DNA of 64,000 nt from Domibacillus enclensis (GCF_900156125.1 NZ_FTLX01000003.1:1-64000), one strand, 5' to 3'; counted from the stretch's first letter, positions 19,379 to 27,462 are shown. Made by a program: numbers and translations. Notes: generated by a model not told the origin, from the sequence alone.

Positions 19379-19456
19379 GGAGGAAACGGCAAGAAAATCG
19401 TGTTATAATGAAGGATATGTGAATGTCACAGTGAATTCACACAGAAGAGGTGTTCA

Positions 19457-20113
19457 ATGAGCAAAAGAGTGATCAGTCTTATTTTTATTGCAGCGATTGT
19501 CATTGCTGGAATTACGCAGAAGGATCTGCTTCTTGATATCGTTAATGAAGGCGGCACATATTCCGTTTTGATCAGCATGCTGCTCGTCTCGATTTGTGTA
19601 TTTGTACCGATTATTCCGTTTCCGGTACTGGCCGGGTTAATTGGCGGCATCTTCGGAGCGGGGCAGGGCGTGTTAATTACACTGGGCGGTTCAATGATCG
19701 GCACGATGCTGTTTTTTTATATTGCCCGCTACGGATTTAAAGAGTGGGCACAGGCCAAAATTGCACATCATCCGCAAGTAAAGGAATACGAGGAAAAGCT
19801 GAACAAAAATGCGTTTCTGGCTATTTTGCTTGTCCGGGTCGTGCCGATTGTCCCATCGCCTGTTGTGAACGTGGTATGCGGCTTAAGCCGAGTGAACGGG
19901 CTGGTGTTTTTCATTGCGTCAACAATTGGAAAGGTGCCGAACATTCTCCTGCTTTCGTTTGCCGGAGCCAGCTTTTCAGAAAATAAATGGTTTTCGTTCG
20001 GATTGTATGGATTTTACGTGCTTATTATTATGATCGTCAACTATGTGATTGTATCGAGAAAGATGAACAAAGAAGCGAATCAGGAAGCTGGTGTGAACAT
20101 CACGCCGAAGTAA
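19457..20113 (+). CDS. TVP38/TMEM64 (VTT domain) membrane protein
   Basis: 218 residues with five to six helices. The VTT-domain core is visible: PFPVLAGLIGGIFGAGQGVLITLGGSMIGT, RVVPIVPSPVVNVVCGLS and a GKVPNILLLSFAGA segment. The wider DedA/VTT superfamily includes undecaprenyl-phosphate flippases; the exact role of TVP38 proteins is not settled. AGAAGAGGTG precedes ATG 19457 and TATAAT lies about 50 bases upstream, so it has its own promoter. Confidence 0.85.
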   Translation: MSKRVISLIFIAAIVIAGITQKDLLLDIVNEGGTYSVLISMLLVSICVFVPIIPFPVLAGLIGGIFGAGQGVLITLGGSMIGTMLFFYIARYGFKEWAQAKIAHHPQVKEYEEKLNKNAFLAILLVRVVPIVPSPVVNVVCGLSRVNGLVFFIASTIGKVPNILLLSFAGASFSENKWFSFGLYGFYVLIIMIVNYVIVSRKMNKEANQEAGVNITPK

Positions 20114-20128
20114 TCTTCCTAAGCGATA

Positions 20129-20180
20129 AAACCAAGCAAGGCATTCAGTTTGAGAATGCCTTGCTTGGTTTTTTGTTTTC
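20129..20180 (+). terminator. strong intrinsic terminator after the TVP38 gene
   Basis: Perfect 18-bp arms (AAACCAAGCAAGGCATTC and complement), seven-base loop, then TTTTG with further T. Confidence 0.95.
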
Positions 20181-20188
20181 TACGGTTT

Positions 20189-20300
20189 TATCGCCGGTAA
20201 ATGTCATGTATCGCCGATATAGAGTATCCGAACGCTGATAAAATAATATACCGGCGATGGGAAGCCACATATCGGCGCTAGATGGAGGATACCGGCGTTA
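20189..20300. repeat. intergenic palindromic-unit array, copy A
   Basis: Five copies of an 11-bp degenerate unit: TATCGCCGGTA (20189), TATCGCCGATA (20209), TACCGGCGAT (20249), TATCGGCGCTA (20270), TACCGGCGTTA (20290), stepped at about 20 bases with one slot degraded (20229-20240). The early units and late units are in opposite orientation. It fills the gap between the TVP38 terminator and the MarR promoter. Related arrays lie at 37059 and 62057. Confidence 0.8.
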
Positions 20301-20329
20301 CATCCGGTCTTGCTGCAAGACTCTTTTAG

Positions 20330-20387
20330 TTGACTTTCTTTTTCCGCTGCTTTATATTAGTTGATGTATCAATTATTGACCCATCAA
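20330..20387 (+). promoter_or_regulatory. sigma-A promoter and MarR-type operator for the marR-nitroreductase group
   Basis: TTGACT (20330) and TATATT (20353) are 17 bases apart. Just downstream is the 12-bp palindrome TTGATGTATCAA (20361-20372), and a second CATCAA at 20382 forms a wider inverted repeat with TTGATG. The position over the transcription start suits autorepression by the MarR protein encoded next. Confidence 0.72.
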
Positions 20388-20419
20388 TTAAATGTGATTG
20401 GCAGGCAGGAGGTATGGAT

Positions 20420-20851
20420 TTGTCCGGATTAGGCAGTCAGGATGAAAAGATCGTTTTTCAATTGCATGAAATTAATAAAAGAATTGTGACGAAGTTTGAA
20501 CGATGTGCCGGCATTAGCCAGTCACGCCTTGAGCTGCTGCATGTGCTTTATGAAGCGGATGAAATGAGCCAGGGCGCCCTTCAAAAAAAGGTGAACATCG
20601 ACAATGCCGCTGTGACAAGACATTTAAAGCAGCTTGAGGAAAATGGAACGGTGACACGGCGCAAAAACCCTGAGGACAACCGGGTCACGTTTGTGCGGCT
20701 TACAGAAGAAGGACGAAACCGGATTGTGGCCTACTGCGAAGAAAAGCAGCGGTTCATTACAACCGTGCTAGAGGGAGTGTCATCAGAAGAACGCTCGCAG
20801 CTGATGAACGTACTTGCACGGGTTCAACAGAATGTTGAAAACATAAAATAA
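20420..20851 (+). CDS. MarR-family transcriptional regulator
   Basis: 143 residues from TTG 20420, which is seven bases after AGGAGG; ATG 20414 in the same frame is only one base from it. The winged helix-turn-helix is typical: ISQSRLELLHVLYEADEMSQGALQKKVNIDNAAVTRHLKQLEENGTVTRRKNPEDNRVTFVRLTEEG. The two following genes and the operator suggest a quinone/electrophile or oxidant sensor like MhqR or YodB, but no effector is evident. Confidence 0.9.
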   Translation: MSGLGSQDEKIVFQLHEINKRIVTKFERCAGISQSRLELLHVLYEADEMSQGALQKKVNIDNAAVTRHLKQLEENGTVTRRKNPEDNRVTFVRLTEEGRNRIVAYCEEKQRFITTVLEGVSSEERSQLMNVLARVQQNVENIK

Positions 20852-20889
20852 CGAGCAGAATAGATACGTACGGAAAAGGAGAATGATGT

Positions 20890-21525
20890 ATGAATAAAAC
20901 AAAACTAAACGACTTTCAAGAAATTATTACAGGGCGCCGGTCAATCCGGTATTATGATCCGACAGTGAAAATCAGCCGGGAGGAAATGAAGGAGATGTTA
21001 ACCGAGGCTTCTCTTGCGCCTTCTTCTGTAAACCTTCAGCCGTGGCGCTTCCTGGTCATTGACACACCGGAAGGAAAAGAAACGCTTGCACCTCTTGCCC
21101 GATTTAACCAGTCACAAGTGGAATCGTCATCTGCCGTAATTGCCGTTTTTGTGGACATGAAAAGCGATGAATACCTGGAACGAATTTATGAAACAGCCGT
21201 TGAAAAAGGCTTTATGCCAGAAGACGTGAAAAATCAGCAGGTACCGGCAATTAAAGGCTATTTTGACGCGATGACACATGATCAGCTAAAGGAAATGAAC
21301 CTGATTGATGCCGGTCTTGTTTCCATGCAGCTGATGCTGGTGGCCCGGGCGCATGGATATGACACGAATCCAATCGGCGGGTATGAAAAAGCGCAAGTGG
21401 CTGATGCATTCGGTATGGATAAAGAGCGTTATTACCCTGTTATGCTGATCTCGATCGGGAAAGCAGCCAATAAAGGATACGCGTCCGTCCGCCTGCCAAT
21501 TGATGAAATCACGGATTGGAAATAA
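20890..21525 (+). CDS. nitroreductase family protein
   Basis: 211 residues with the FMN-binding pattern of the family: RRSIRYYDPTVKISREE at the N-terminus, ASLAPSSVNLQPWRF, DAGLVSMQLMLVARAHGYDTNPIGGYE and a terminal LP(I)DEI. An NAD(P)H-dependent flavoprotein that reduces nitro-aromatics or quinones. It sits 38 bases after marR with AAGGAG and 20 bases before the monooxygenase gene, so the three form one operon. Confidence 0.9.
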   Translation: MNKTKLNDFQEIITGRRSIRYYDPTVKISREEMKEMLTEASLAPSSVNLQPWRFLVIDTPEGKETLAPLARFNQSQVESSSAVIAVFVDMKSDEYLERIYETAVEKGFMPEDVKNQQVPAIKGYFDAMTHDQLKEMNLIDAGLVSMQLMLVARAHGYDTNPIGGYEKAQVADAFGMDKERYYPVMLISIGKAANKGYASVRLPIDEITDWK

Positions 21526-21545
21526 AAAATAAAGGAGAATGAACT

Positions 21546-21845
21546 ATGATTATTATACATGCCGGTTTTCAAATTAAACCTGATCAGGAAGCAGCATTTT
21601 TAACAGAAATCCGTTCACTTATTCAAGAATCAAGATCGGAATCCGGGAACATTTCGTATGATTTGATGAAAGATACGGAACATGACCACGCGTACACGAT
21701 GGTGGAGGTCTGGAAGGATGCAGAAGCGGTCGGAAGCCATAATGCAAGTGATCACTTTCAAGCATTTGTCAGCAAGGCGCCGCAATACTTGTCAGCGCCG
21801 CTTTCAATCAAAAGCTTTGAAGGAAATGAACTCTCGAATGAATGA
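21546..21845 (+). CDS. antibiotic biosynthesis monooxygenase (ABM) domain protein
   Basis: 99 residues, a single ferredoxin-like ABM domain ([51 protein letters not shown]). Small ABM proteins often act on quinols or serve as quinone or haem monooxygenases. Partner of the preceding nitroreductase in a MarR-controlled unit. AAGGAG lies eight bases upstream. Confidence 0.85.
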   Translation: MIIIHAGFQIKPDQEAAFLTEIRSLIQESRSESGNISYDLMKDTEHDHAYTMVEVWKDAEAVGSHNASDHFQAFVSKAPQYLSAPLSIKSFEGNELSNE

Positions 21846-21860
21846 TCCTGATCAAAAAGG

Positions 21861-21905
21861 GCCGAACGAATGCGATGCTTTTCGCAAAGTCGTTCGGCTT
21901 TTCTT
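21861..21905 (+). terminator. intrinsic terminator of the marR operon
   Basis: GCCGAACGA pairs with TCGTTCGGC, with an inner TGCGA/TCGCA stem, then TTTTTC. Confidence 0.9.
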
Positions 21906-22015
21906 TTGCTCAAACCCCCGAGCTCTTCATTTCATGGATTGAAGCAGAAAATCCCCTGACTTTCGTGAATCATGATATGATACGAAAAGAAAAAATAAAT
22001 GGAGGAATTAGATTG

Positions 22016-22960
22016 ATGTACAGAGTATTGCTTTATTATCAGTATGTGCCAATAGAGGACCCCGAGGCGTTTGCGGCTGATCACAAGCAGCTATGCCAGG
22101 AGCTTGAGTTAAAAGGGCGTATTTTAATCGCTCATGAAGGAATCAACGGGACGGTGTCCGGCACAGTGGAACAGACGAACCGCTATATAGATCATATACA
22201 GGCGGATGAGCGCTTTACAGATATGGTGTTTAAAGTGGATGAAGCAGAAGGACACGCGTTTGCTAAATTAAAGGTCCGCCCGCGCAAAGAGCTCGTGACA
22301 CTTCGCCTCGAAGACGACATTAATCCGCTGGAAGTAACAGGTGATTACCTGGAGCCAAAAGCGTTCCTAAAAGCGATGAAAGAAGATAATACGGTTATTC
22401 TGGATGCGCGCAACACATACGAGCATGAGCTCGGCCACTTTAAAGGAGCGATCCGGCCGGAAGTGGAAACGTTCCGGGAGCTGCCGCAATGGATTCAAGA
22501 CCACCGGAGCGAGCTTGAAGGCAAAAAAATTCTCACGTATTGCACAGGCGGCATCCGCTGTGAAAAATTTTCCGGCTTTTTAAAGCAGGAAGGCTTTGAC
22601 GATGTCGGCCAGCTTCATGGAGGCATCGTTTCTTACGGAAAAGATCCGGACGTCCAGGGTGAAAACTGGGATGGCCAGTGCTTTGTATTCGACGACCGTC
22701 TTCGTGTGCCGGTCAATAAAGTAAACCCGCTCGTTGTCGGCCGGGACCTGTTTACCGGTGAACCGTGTGAACGCCATGTCAGCTGCGGCAACCCGGAATG
22801 CAATAAAAAGATTTTGATGTCTGAAGAAACCGAGCATGCGTATTTGCGTGCTTGCTCAGATCATTGCCGGACTCATCCGCGCAACCGCTATGTGTCAGAG
22901 AATGGGCTGACGGCTGAAGACGTACAGAAACGATTGAACGCACTTCTTCAAAACGTCTAA
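22016..22960 (+). CDS. trhO: tRNA uridine(34) hydroxylase, rhodanese-domain
   Basis: 314 residues. An N-terminal acylphosphatase-like domain ([16 protein letters not shown]) is followed by a rhodanese domain with the active-site loop [13 protein letters not shown] and a C-terminal Cys-rich part ([12 protein letters not shown]). TrhO/YceA proteins make 5-hydroxyuridine at the wobble position of some tRNAs. ATG 22016 and TTG 22013 both follow GGAGG; I take the ATG. Monocistronic. Confidence 0.92.
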   Translation: MYRVLLYYQYVPIEDPEAFAADHKQLCQELELKGRILIAHEGINGTVSGTVEQTNRYIDHIQADERFTDMVFKVDEAEGHAFAKLKVRPRKELVTLRLEDDINPLEVTGDYLEPKAFLKAMKEDNTVILDARNTYEHELGHFKGAIRPEVETFRELPQWIQDHRSELEGKKILTYCTGGIRCEKFSGFLKQEGFDDVGQLHGGIVSYGKDPDVQGENWDGQCFVFDDRLRVPVNKVNPLVVGRDLFTGEPCERHVSCGNPECNKKILMSEETEHAYLRACSDHCRTHPRNRYVSENGLTAEDVQKRLNALLQNV

Positions 22961-22970
22961 GAAAAGCCTG

Positions 22971-22999
22971 TTGACAATAAGTGCGTTTTCATTTACAGT
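22971..22999 (+). promoter_or_regulatory. sigma-A promoter of the ABC-F leader
   Basis: TTGACA and TACAGT separated by exactly 17 bases, ten bases after the trhO stop. Confidence 0.8.
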
Positions 23000-23017
23000 T
23001 GTGCCAATGATAGAAAC

Positions 23018-23215
23018 GGAAGGGTGACCCAATCGAATGAAGTTCTAATCCTGTTTTTGAAGACGATCGAACTGAACTTTTTTTAAAAGCAGTATCACAC
23101 TTTTTTGTGATGCGTTCAATCGATCTTTTCAGAAGAGGATAGAGCAAATTCGATCAGGGGAGATCCCTGCTTTTTTGCGATGCCTCTCTTTCTGAAAAGA
23201 ATGAGGGGCCTTTTT
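23018..23215 (+). promoter_or_regulatory. attenuator leader with MKF leader peptide, upstream of ABC-F gene
   Basis: A three-codon reading frame ATG AAG TTC TAA (23037-23048) follows GGAAGGGTGA at nine bases. Downstream, GATCGAACTGAAC (from 23065) can pair with GTTCAATCGATC (to 23125) around a small ATCACA/TGTGAT hairpin. CTTTTCAGAAGAGG (23125-23138) can instead pair with CCTCTCTTTCTGAAAAG (23183-23199), which would break the terminator formed by GCCTCTC and GAGGGGC (23182-23210) with its T-tract. This is the layout of ribosome-mediated attenuation known for antibiotic-resistance ABC-F and erm genes: stalling on the leader peptide would favour read-through. Confidence 0.75.
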
Positions 23216-23238
23216 GTGCCCTGAAAGGGGATGAGAAA

Positions 23239-24807
23239 ATGAATGTACTGGAAGCTCGTCAAATACGGATGGAGATAAAGGATCGAACGTTATTGTCTGT
23301 CGACCAATTACATGTTAAAGAAAAAGACCGAATCGGCTTAGTCGGTAAAAATGGCAGTGGGAAAACAACCTTGCTGCACATTTTAGCGGGGGCATTAAAG
23401 CCGGATCAAGGAAGCATCCAACAAAAAGGCACGGTGGACTTGCTGCCGCAGCTGAAAAAAGTGGACGCCGCAAAAAGCGGCGGAGAGATAACACAGCGGT
23501 ATGTAAATGAAGCCCTGGTTAAAGGGCCAAGTCTTCTTCTGGCCGATGAACCGACAACGCATCTGGACAAAGAGCATATTGAATGGCTGGAAAAAAGTCT
23601 GCTTCAATGGCCGAATGCGTTTATCGTTGTGTCTCATGACCGTGCGTTTTTAGACGCTGTCTGCACAACGATTTGGGAAATACAGGATGGGTGTATTAAC
23701 GTATATAAAGGGAATTTCTCTGCTTACGCTGCTCATAAGGAAACCGAACGGCGTCAGCAGAAGTTGGAATTCGAAAAGTACGAGAAAACAAAAAAGCAGC
23801 TGGAGCGGGCGATTGAAGCAAAGCAGCAAAAAGCCGAGCGCGCAGTGAAAAAGCCTGCATCAGCCGGTTCTTCTGAAGCACGGAATGTAAAACCGTATTA
23901 CGCCAAAAAACAAAAAAAGCTGCAAACAACGGCAAAATCGCTGGAAACAAGGTTGGAAAAGCTGAATAAGATTGAAAAGCAAAAAGAGCTGCCGCCGGTA
24001 CGAATGAATATGCAGCAGCAGGAAAGCTTAACAAACAGGGTTGTGATACGGGCCGAGCAAACAGCAGGAAAAGCCGCAAATCGAGTGCTGTGGAAAGCGG
24101 CGGATTTCCTTGTGAAGGGCGGAGAAAAGGCAGTCATCCTTGGACCAAATGGCAGTGGAAAAACAACGCTCATTGAAAAAATCGTGCATGGAGATGCCGG
24201 CATAACCATTTCACCAGCAGCGGCCATTGGGTATTTCAGCCAGCATATGACGATAATGAATTCAGCTCATACGATCATTGATAATGTAAAGGAAACGTCT
24301 CATCAGGATGAATCCGTTATTCGCACAGTTCTGGCCAGGCTCGGCTTCAGAAGAGATGATGTGTTTAAAAAGGTAAACATATTAAGCGGCGGGGAACGGG
24401 TGAAAACGGCCCTTGCGAAGCTTCTTGTCAGTGACATGAATGTGCTGGTGCTGGATGAGCCGACGAATTTTTTAGACATTGATGCGGTTGAAGCGTTAGA
24501 GTCCCTTTTGAAGGAGTATGAAGGGACGGTTGTCTTTACGTCGCATGATAGGCGTTTTGCCGAACAGATCGCCACAAAAGTGCTGGCGATTCAAGACCAG
24601 ACATTGGTCGTTTTTGAAGGAACATTGCTTGAATATCAGGAACGAAAAAAACGAACGGTCCACGTCGCCGAAGAGGAAAAGCTGCTCCTAATTGAAACAA
24701 AACTGGCTGACGTGGTCAGCCGGTTAAGCATTGAACCATCAACTGAACTGGACCATGAATTTCAGCGGCTGCTGGCTGAAAAGAAAAAACTGCTGGAAAG
24801 AGAGTGA
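23239..24807 (+). CDS. ABC-F family ATPase, probable ribosome protection protein (Vga/VmlR-like)
   Basis: 522 residues, two ATP-binding domains and no membrane segment. Domain 1: Walker A GLVGKNGSGKTTLL (residue ~33), signature SGGEI, Walker B LLLADEPTTHLD. Domain 2: Walker A LGPNGSGKTTLI, signature LSGGERVK, Walker B LVLDEPTNFLD. Between them is a long basic helical linker (about residues 170-255) of the kind that reaches the peptidyl-transferase centre in Vga, Msr and VmlR proteins. Domain 1 is short between Walker A and signature, also as in those proteins. Expected effect: resistance to lincosamides, pleuromutilins or streptogramin A, induced through the leader. Confidence 0.85.
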   Translation: MNVLEARQIRMEIKDRTLLSVDQLHVKEKDRIGLVGKNGSGKTTLLHILAGALKPDQGSIQQKGTVDLLPQLKKVDAAKSGGEITQRYVNEALVKGPSLLLADEPTTHLDKEHIEWLEKSLLQWPNAFIVVSHDRAFLDAVCTTIWEIQDGCINVYKGNFSAYAAHKETERRQQKLEFEKYEKTKKQLERAIEAKQQKAERAVKKPASAGSSEARNVKPYYAKKQKKLQTTAKSLETRLEKLNKIEKQKELPPVRMNMQQQESLTNRVVIRAEQTAGKAANRVLWKAADFLVKGGEKAVILGPNGSGKTTLIEKIVHGDAGITISPAAAIGYFSQHMTIMNSAHTIIDNVKETSHQDESVIRTVLARLGFRRDDVFKKVNILSGGERVKTALAKLLVSDMNVLVLDEPTNFLDIDAVEALESLLKEYEGTVVFTSHDRRFAEQIATKVLAIQDQTLVVFEGTLLEYQERKKRTVHVAEEEKLLLIETKLADVVSRLSIEPSTELDHEFQRLLAEKKKLLERE

Positions 24808-24820
24808 TCTTTCCAGCAGT
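24789..24820 (-). terminator. terminator of the sspH operon, inside the ABC-F 3' end
   Basis: Perfect 12-bp arms (ACTGCTGGAAAG and complement). The T-tract follows on the minus strand (TTTTTTC), not on the plus strand, so it ends the spore-protein transcript while lying across the last codons of the convergent ABC-F gene. Confidence 0.8.
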
Positions 24821-24860
24821 CTGTTAAGCGGGTGAGAATGGGATAATGGGCAGTCAGTCG

Positions 24861-25049
24861 TTAATGGGTCACTTCCACTAAGTCTTCAATGCCAACTTCT
24901 GTCCGTTCTTCGCCGGGCCCGCGCAAATGAACAGTGGCCAGCTTTCCGTCTTCGTGGACACGATCGATCCACACAGACACGCCATTAAATTGAACCTCCA
25001 CGTCTGAAGACGGGGTGGAGACGATTTGTTTTGCACGCTGTACGTCCAT
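24861..25049 (-). CDS. sspH: small acid-soluble spore protein H
   Basis: 62 residues: MDVQRAKQIVSTPSSDVEVQ, then VWIDRVHEDGKLATVHL, matching the SspH family, a minor SASP made in the forespore. GGAGG lies seven bases before ATG 25049. Last gene of a minus-strand run of three small sporulation genes. Confidence 0.92.
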   Translation of the reverse strand: MDVQRAKQIVSTPSSDVEVQFNGVSVWIDRVHEDGKLATVHLRGPGEERTEVGIEDLVEVTH

Positions 25050-25053
25050 TCAG

Positions 25054-25236
25054 TTACCTCCAGGGAAAGTGATGATCGTTCTGTTTATCGGATCTTTTTT
25101 TTCTTAACTGACTCAGCTCAGCCAATTCCCTGGCATATTCTTCATTAACAGAATCTGCTGGTATTTTCAACTGCTTCGGGGTTTGAGAAAGACCGCTGGC
25201 ACCGCGGCTTCCTGTTTTATGCTCGTCTTTGCCCAT
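25054..25236 (-). CDS. YfhD-like small protein
   Basis: 60 residues, hydrophilic, with LSQTPKQLKIPADSVNEEYARELAEL, which resembles the YfhD family (LPQTPK...ELA) found beside SASP genes in Bacillus. It starts 11 bases after AAAGGAGG and ends four bases before sspH. Function unknown, probably forespore-expressed with its neighbours. Confidence 0.75.
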   Translation of the reverse strand: MGKDEHKTGSRGASGLSQTPKQLKIPADSVNEEYARELAELSQLRKKRSDKQNDHHFPWR

Positions 25237-25253
25237 TTTTCACGCTGCCTCCT

Positions 25254-25409
25254 TTACTCGGTCCGTTCTGCTGATGCTTTCATTCGTTCCTGTGGATGAG
25301 TGTTAATGGTGCCGTCCGCCCGTTTAGAGGCGAATTCGGCTTTAGCCCGCGCTTTTCCTGCTTCGCCCTTCATGGATGAAACAGAGAAATTCTTTGCCTT
25401 GTTCCTCAT
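25254..25409 (-). CDS. sspK: small acid-soluble spore protein K
   Basis: 51 residues from ATG 25409 (GGAGGAG upstream): MRNKAKNFSVSSMKGEAGKA, then AEFASKRADGTINTHPQERM, the SspK pattern. A minor SASP packed in the spore core. First gene of the sspK-yfhD-sspH run. Confidence 0.92.
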   Translation of the reverse strand: MRNKAKNFSVSSMKGEAGKARAKAEFASKRADGTINTHPQERMKASAERTE

Positions 25410-25633
25410 GTTTTCTCCTCCTGCTGCAGCTGAAATGTGCGTTTCCGCCTTCATAGTATGGGACAAAACAGCAAAATTATGAGAAGGGCTTAAAGTGGAA
25501 AGGATGGGTGCATGGTGAAAAAGAAAGCAGGGAACACTCTGAATAAAGTCAATTTGTCACTCAAGACGTGGTATAATGGCAATTGAACATTATTTTGTCA
25601 AAGTGAATTTGGCAACGAAGGAGTTTGAATTGG

Positions 25634-26077
25634 TTGACTAACAAAGAAGTAAAAAGCGAGATGCCCCCGAATTTTAAAGAATTAAAAAAAGAAGCGGACC
25701 GGACGTCTAATTGGCGCGGGCGCATGGATGCGGTTGAAGAGCTGGGCCAGTGGAAAAACGACCAGACAATTAAGCTGCTTAAGAGAATAATGGCAGCTGA
25801 TACGGTTTATAAGGTTCAAGTTGCGGCTTACCGTGAACTGAAAAAATGGGGAGAAGATGTCTCCGAGCCGAAACAGAAAAAAAGTGACGCGATCAAAGGC
25901 GTTTCAAAAATATTGCTTCGCATTAAAAAAAGTCTGCCGCAGGACCATACATTTGAACAGTTTGAAGAAAAGCTGAAAAAGATGAGACTTGATGTGTACG
26001 ACACGTATGAAGGGGAAAAAGGCGCTGAATTTGATCAGTGGCTGAAAAGCACATGGGAAGACCTTCCTGGAAAATAA
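25634..26077 (+). CDS. HEAT-repeat domain protein
   Basis: 147 residues from TTG 25634, ten bases after AAGGAG; TTG 25625 in the same frame is too close to the site. Helical repeats of HEAT type (WRGRMDAVEELGQWKNDQTIKLLKRIMAADTVYKVQVAAYRELKKWGE) fill the middle. Similar proteins of unknown function lie near yfh genes in Bacillus. An extended -10 (TGGTATAAT, 25575-25583) lies upstream. Confidence 0.75.
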   Translation: MTNKEVKSEMPPNFKELKKEADRTSNWRGRMDAVEELGQWKNDQTIKLLKRIMAADTVYKVQVAAYRELKKWGEDVSEPKQKKSDAIKGVSKILLRIKKSLPQDHTFEQFEEKLKKMRLDVYDTYEGEKGAEFDQWLKSTWEDLPGK

Positions 26078-26097
26078 TTCTTCATCCATTCTCTTTT

Positions 26098-26136
26098 AAG
26101 CGCACCTCGATGAATCAATCGGGGTGCGCTTTTTAG
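26098..26136 (+). terminator. bidirectional terminator between convergent genes
   Basis: AAGCGCACC and GGTGCGCTT arms with an inner CGAT/ATCG stem and T-tracts on both strands; it separates the HEAT-repeat gene from the minus-strand amidotransferase-like gene. Confidence 0.88.
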
Positions 26137-26849
26137 CGGCAAGCGGAATAAACAAGATGAGAGAAAAGTCTGTTCATCTCATTGCTTTCTGGCACCATTG
26201 ATTCGGGATGCCACTGCACGCCGATTATAAAATCCTTTCCCTCCATCTCCACTGCTTCAATTAATCCATCCGAACTGTGACCCACATCGACAAGTCCTTT
26301 GCCCAGCCGGTCTATTCCTTGATGATGCAAGCTGTTTACGTTGACGCTCGGGCTTTTCAATATAGCCGCCAGCCTGGATTGAGGTGAAAGAGTTACGTGG
26401 TGGACCGGAACGGAGCGATGGCTTTTTTGGTCGTGTAAAATCGGGCTGCTCCGCTGGCTCGGCAAGTCTTGCCAGAGTGTCCCGCCAAGCGAAATATTCA
26501 ATAGCTGAAGGCCGCGGCAAATGGCCAGAACCGGCTTCGGCTTTCTTAAAAGAGCCGTTGTCAGGTTTAATTCAAATTCATCTCGTTCCTGAAAAACAAA
26601 TCCCAGCTTTTCATGTGGAGGCTGACCGTAATGAGCAGGATCAACGTCTTCACCGCCGCTTAAAATAAAGCCGTCGCACAGCTTGAGGTAGGACGGAATC
26701 ACATGCAGTGGAACGGGCGGCAGAAGGACCGGTATGCCTCCGCTTGAAAGGACAGCCCGGTGATAATCGTGATGAACATATACGCCTTCTGTATTTAACG
26801 TCTTATGGATAAACGCACTCGTAATGCCAATGACAGGGGCTTTTTTCAC
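26133..26849 (-). CDS. gamma-glutamyl-gamma-aminobutyrate hydrolase-like (peptidase C26) protein
   Basis: 238 residues from GTG 26849, six bases after AGGAGG; ATG 26852 is the alternative. A class-I glutamine-amidotransferase fold: FILSGGEDVDPAHYGQPPHE, nucleophile Cys in VLAICRGLQLLNISLGG, catalytic HPE in IGVQWHPESM. Family members (PuuD, YvdE) hydrolyse gamma-glutamyl amides. No polyamine genes are nearby, so the substrate is open. The frame extends far upstream to 27173, but that part has no ribosome site. Confidence 0.88.
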   Translation of the reverse strand: MKKAPVIGITSAFIHKTLNTEGVYVHHDYHRAVLSSGGIPVLLPPVPLHVIPSYLKLCDGFILSGGEDVDPAHYGQPPHEKLGFVFQERDEFELNLTTALLRKPKPVLAICRGLQLLNISLGGTLWQDLPSQRSSPILHDQKSHRSVPVHHVTLSPQSRLAAILKSPSVNVNSLHHQGIDRLGKGLVDVGHSSDGLIEAVEMEGKDFIIGVQWHPESMVPESNEMNRLFSHLVYSACR

Positions 26850-27117
26850 CATACACCTCCTTTGCTTATGCGCAGAGCCTTCAAGAGCAATATCTTTAGT
26901 AAAAGAGGGAAATACTCTAATATTATCGTATTCGCAAGCTGCTTTTTCTGTGAGAAGAAAGCGGATTAGCAGAAGGTGGACAGGCGCAATTCTGCGTTTA
27001 CGGTTCGGGTCAAAAGTCTCAAATTGACTTCTTTTTGTTTTAATCGATGGTGAAGAGTGAAAACTACTAAGGAAGGTGAAACGAAATAAGCAACGCAAAA
27101 AGGAGAGAAACATTATT

Positions 27118-27453
27118 ATGACACTTGTAAAAGAATATTCAACAGTCGAAGAAGCGGTACAGGCCGCTAACACGCTTTATTCTAAAGGAGTAGCAAACGA
27201 TGATGTGTATGTCCTTGCGCACGAAAAAGACGTAACGGACGATGTCGCAGACCACTCAAAAGCGGAAAAAATCGGTGTGGATGATACAGGCGTCGGAACG
27301 GCTTTTAAAAACATGTTCCGGAGCAAAGGGGACACACTGCGCGCCAAAATGCAGGAAGTGGGACTGTCCGCCGCAGAGGCAGACCGCTATGAAGAACGGC
27401 TCGACCAGGGGAAAATCTTGCTCATCTCAAACAACGATCAAGTTATTTTATAA
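27118..27453 (+). CDS. YflT-type general stress protein
   Basis: 111 residues: MTLVKEYSTVEEAVQAANTL and VYVLAHEKDVTDDVAD are the YflT domain (general stress protein 17M), frequently sigma-B dependent in Bacillus. AAAGGAG lies 12 bases before ATG 27118. I could not find a convincing sigma-B promoter (GTTTAA/GGGTAT) upstream. Confidence 0.82.
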   Translation: MTLVKEYSTVEEAVQAANTLYSKGVANDDVYVLAHEKDVTDDVADHSKAEKIGVDDTGVGTAFKNMFRSKGDTLRAKMQEVGLSAAEADRYEERLDQGKILLISNNDQVIL

Positions 27454-27462
27454 GACGAAGCT

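Noticed and set aside
19987..20238. 83-residue frame overlapping the TVP38 3' end and repeat A
   Set aside because: It runs through a perfect terminator and the repeat array and has no ribosome site.
23007..23027. Six-codon frame MIETEG at the start of the ABC-F leader
   Set aside because: It would begin at or next to the transcription start with no ribosome site; the MKF frame at 23037 is better placed.
27030..27117. Sigma-B promoter for the YflT-type gene
   Set aside because: Only a GTTTTA-like -35 is present, with no GGGTAT-like element at the right distance.
26853..27173. Long N-terminal extension of the amidotransferase-like protein
   Set aside because: No ribosome site, and composition unlike the family; the start at 26849 has AAGGAGG and matches the usual N-terminus.
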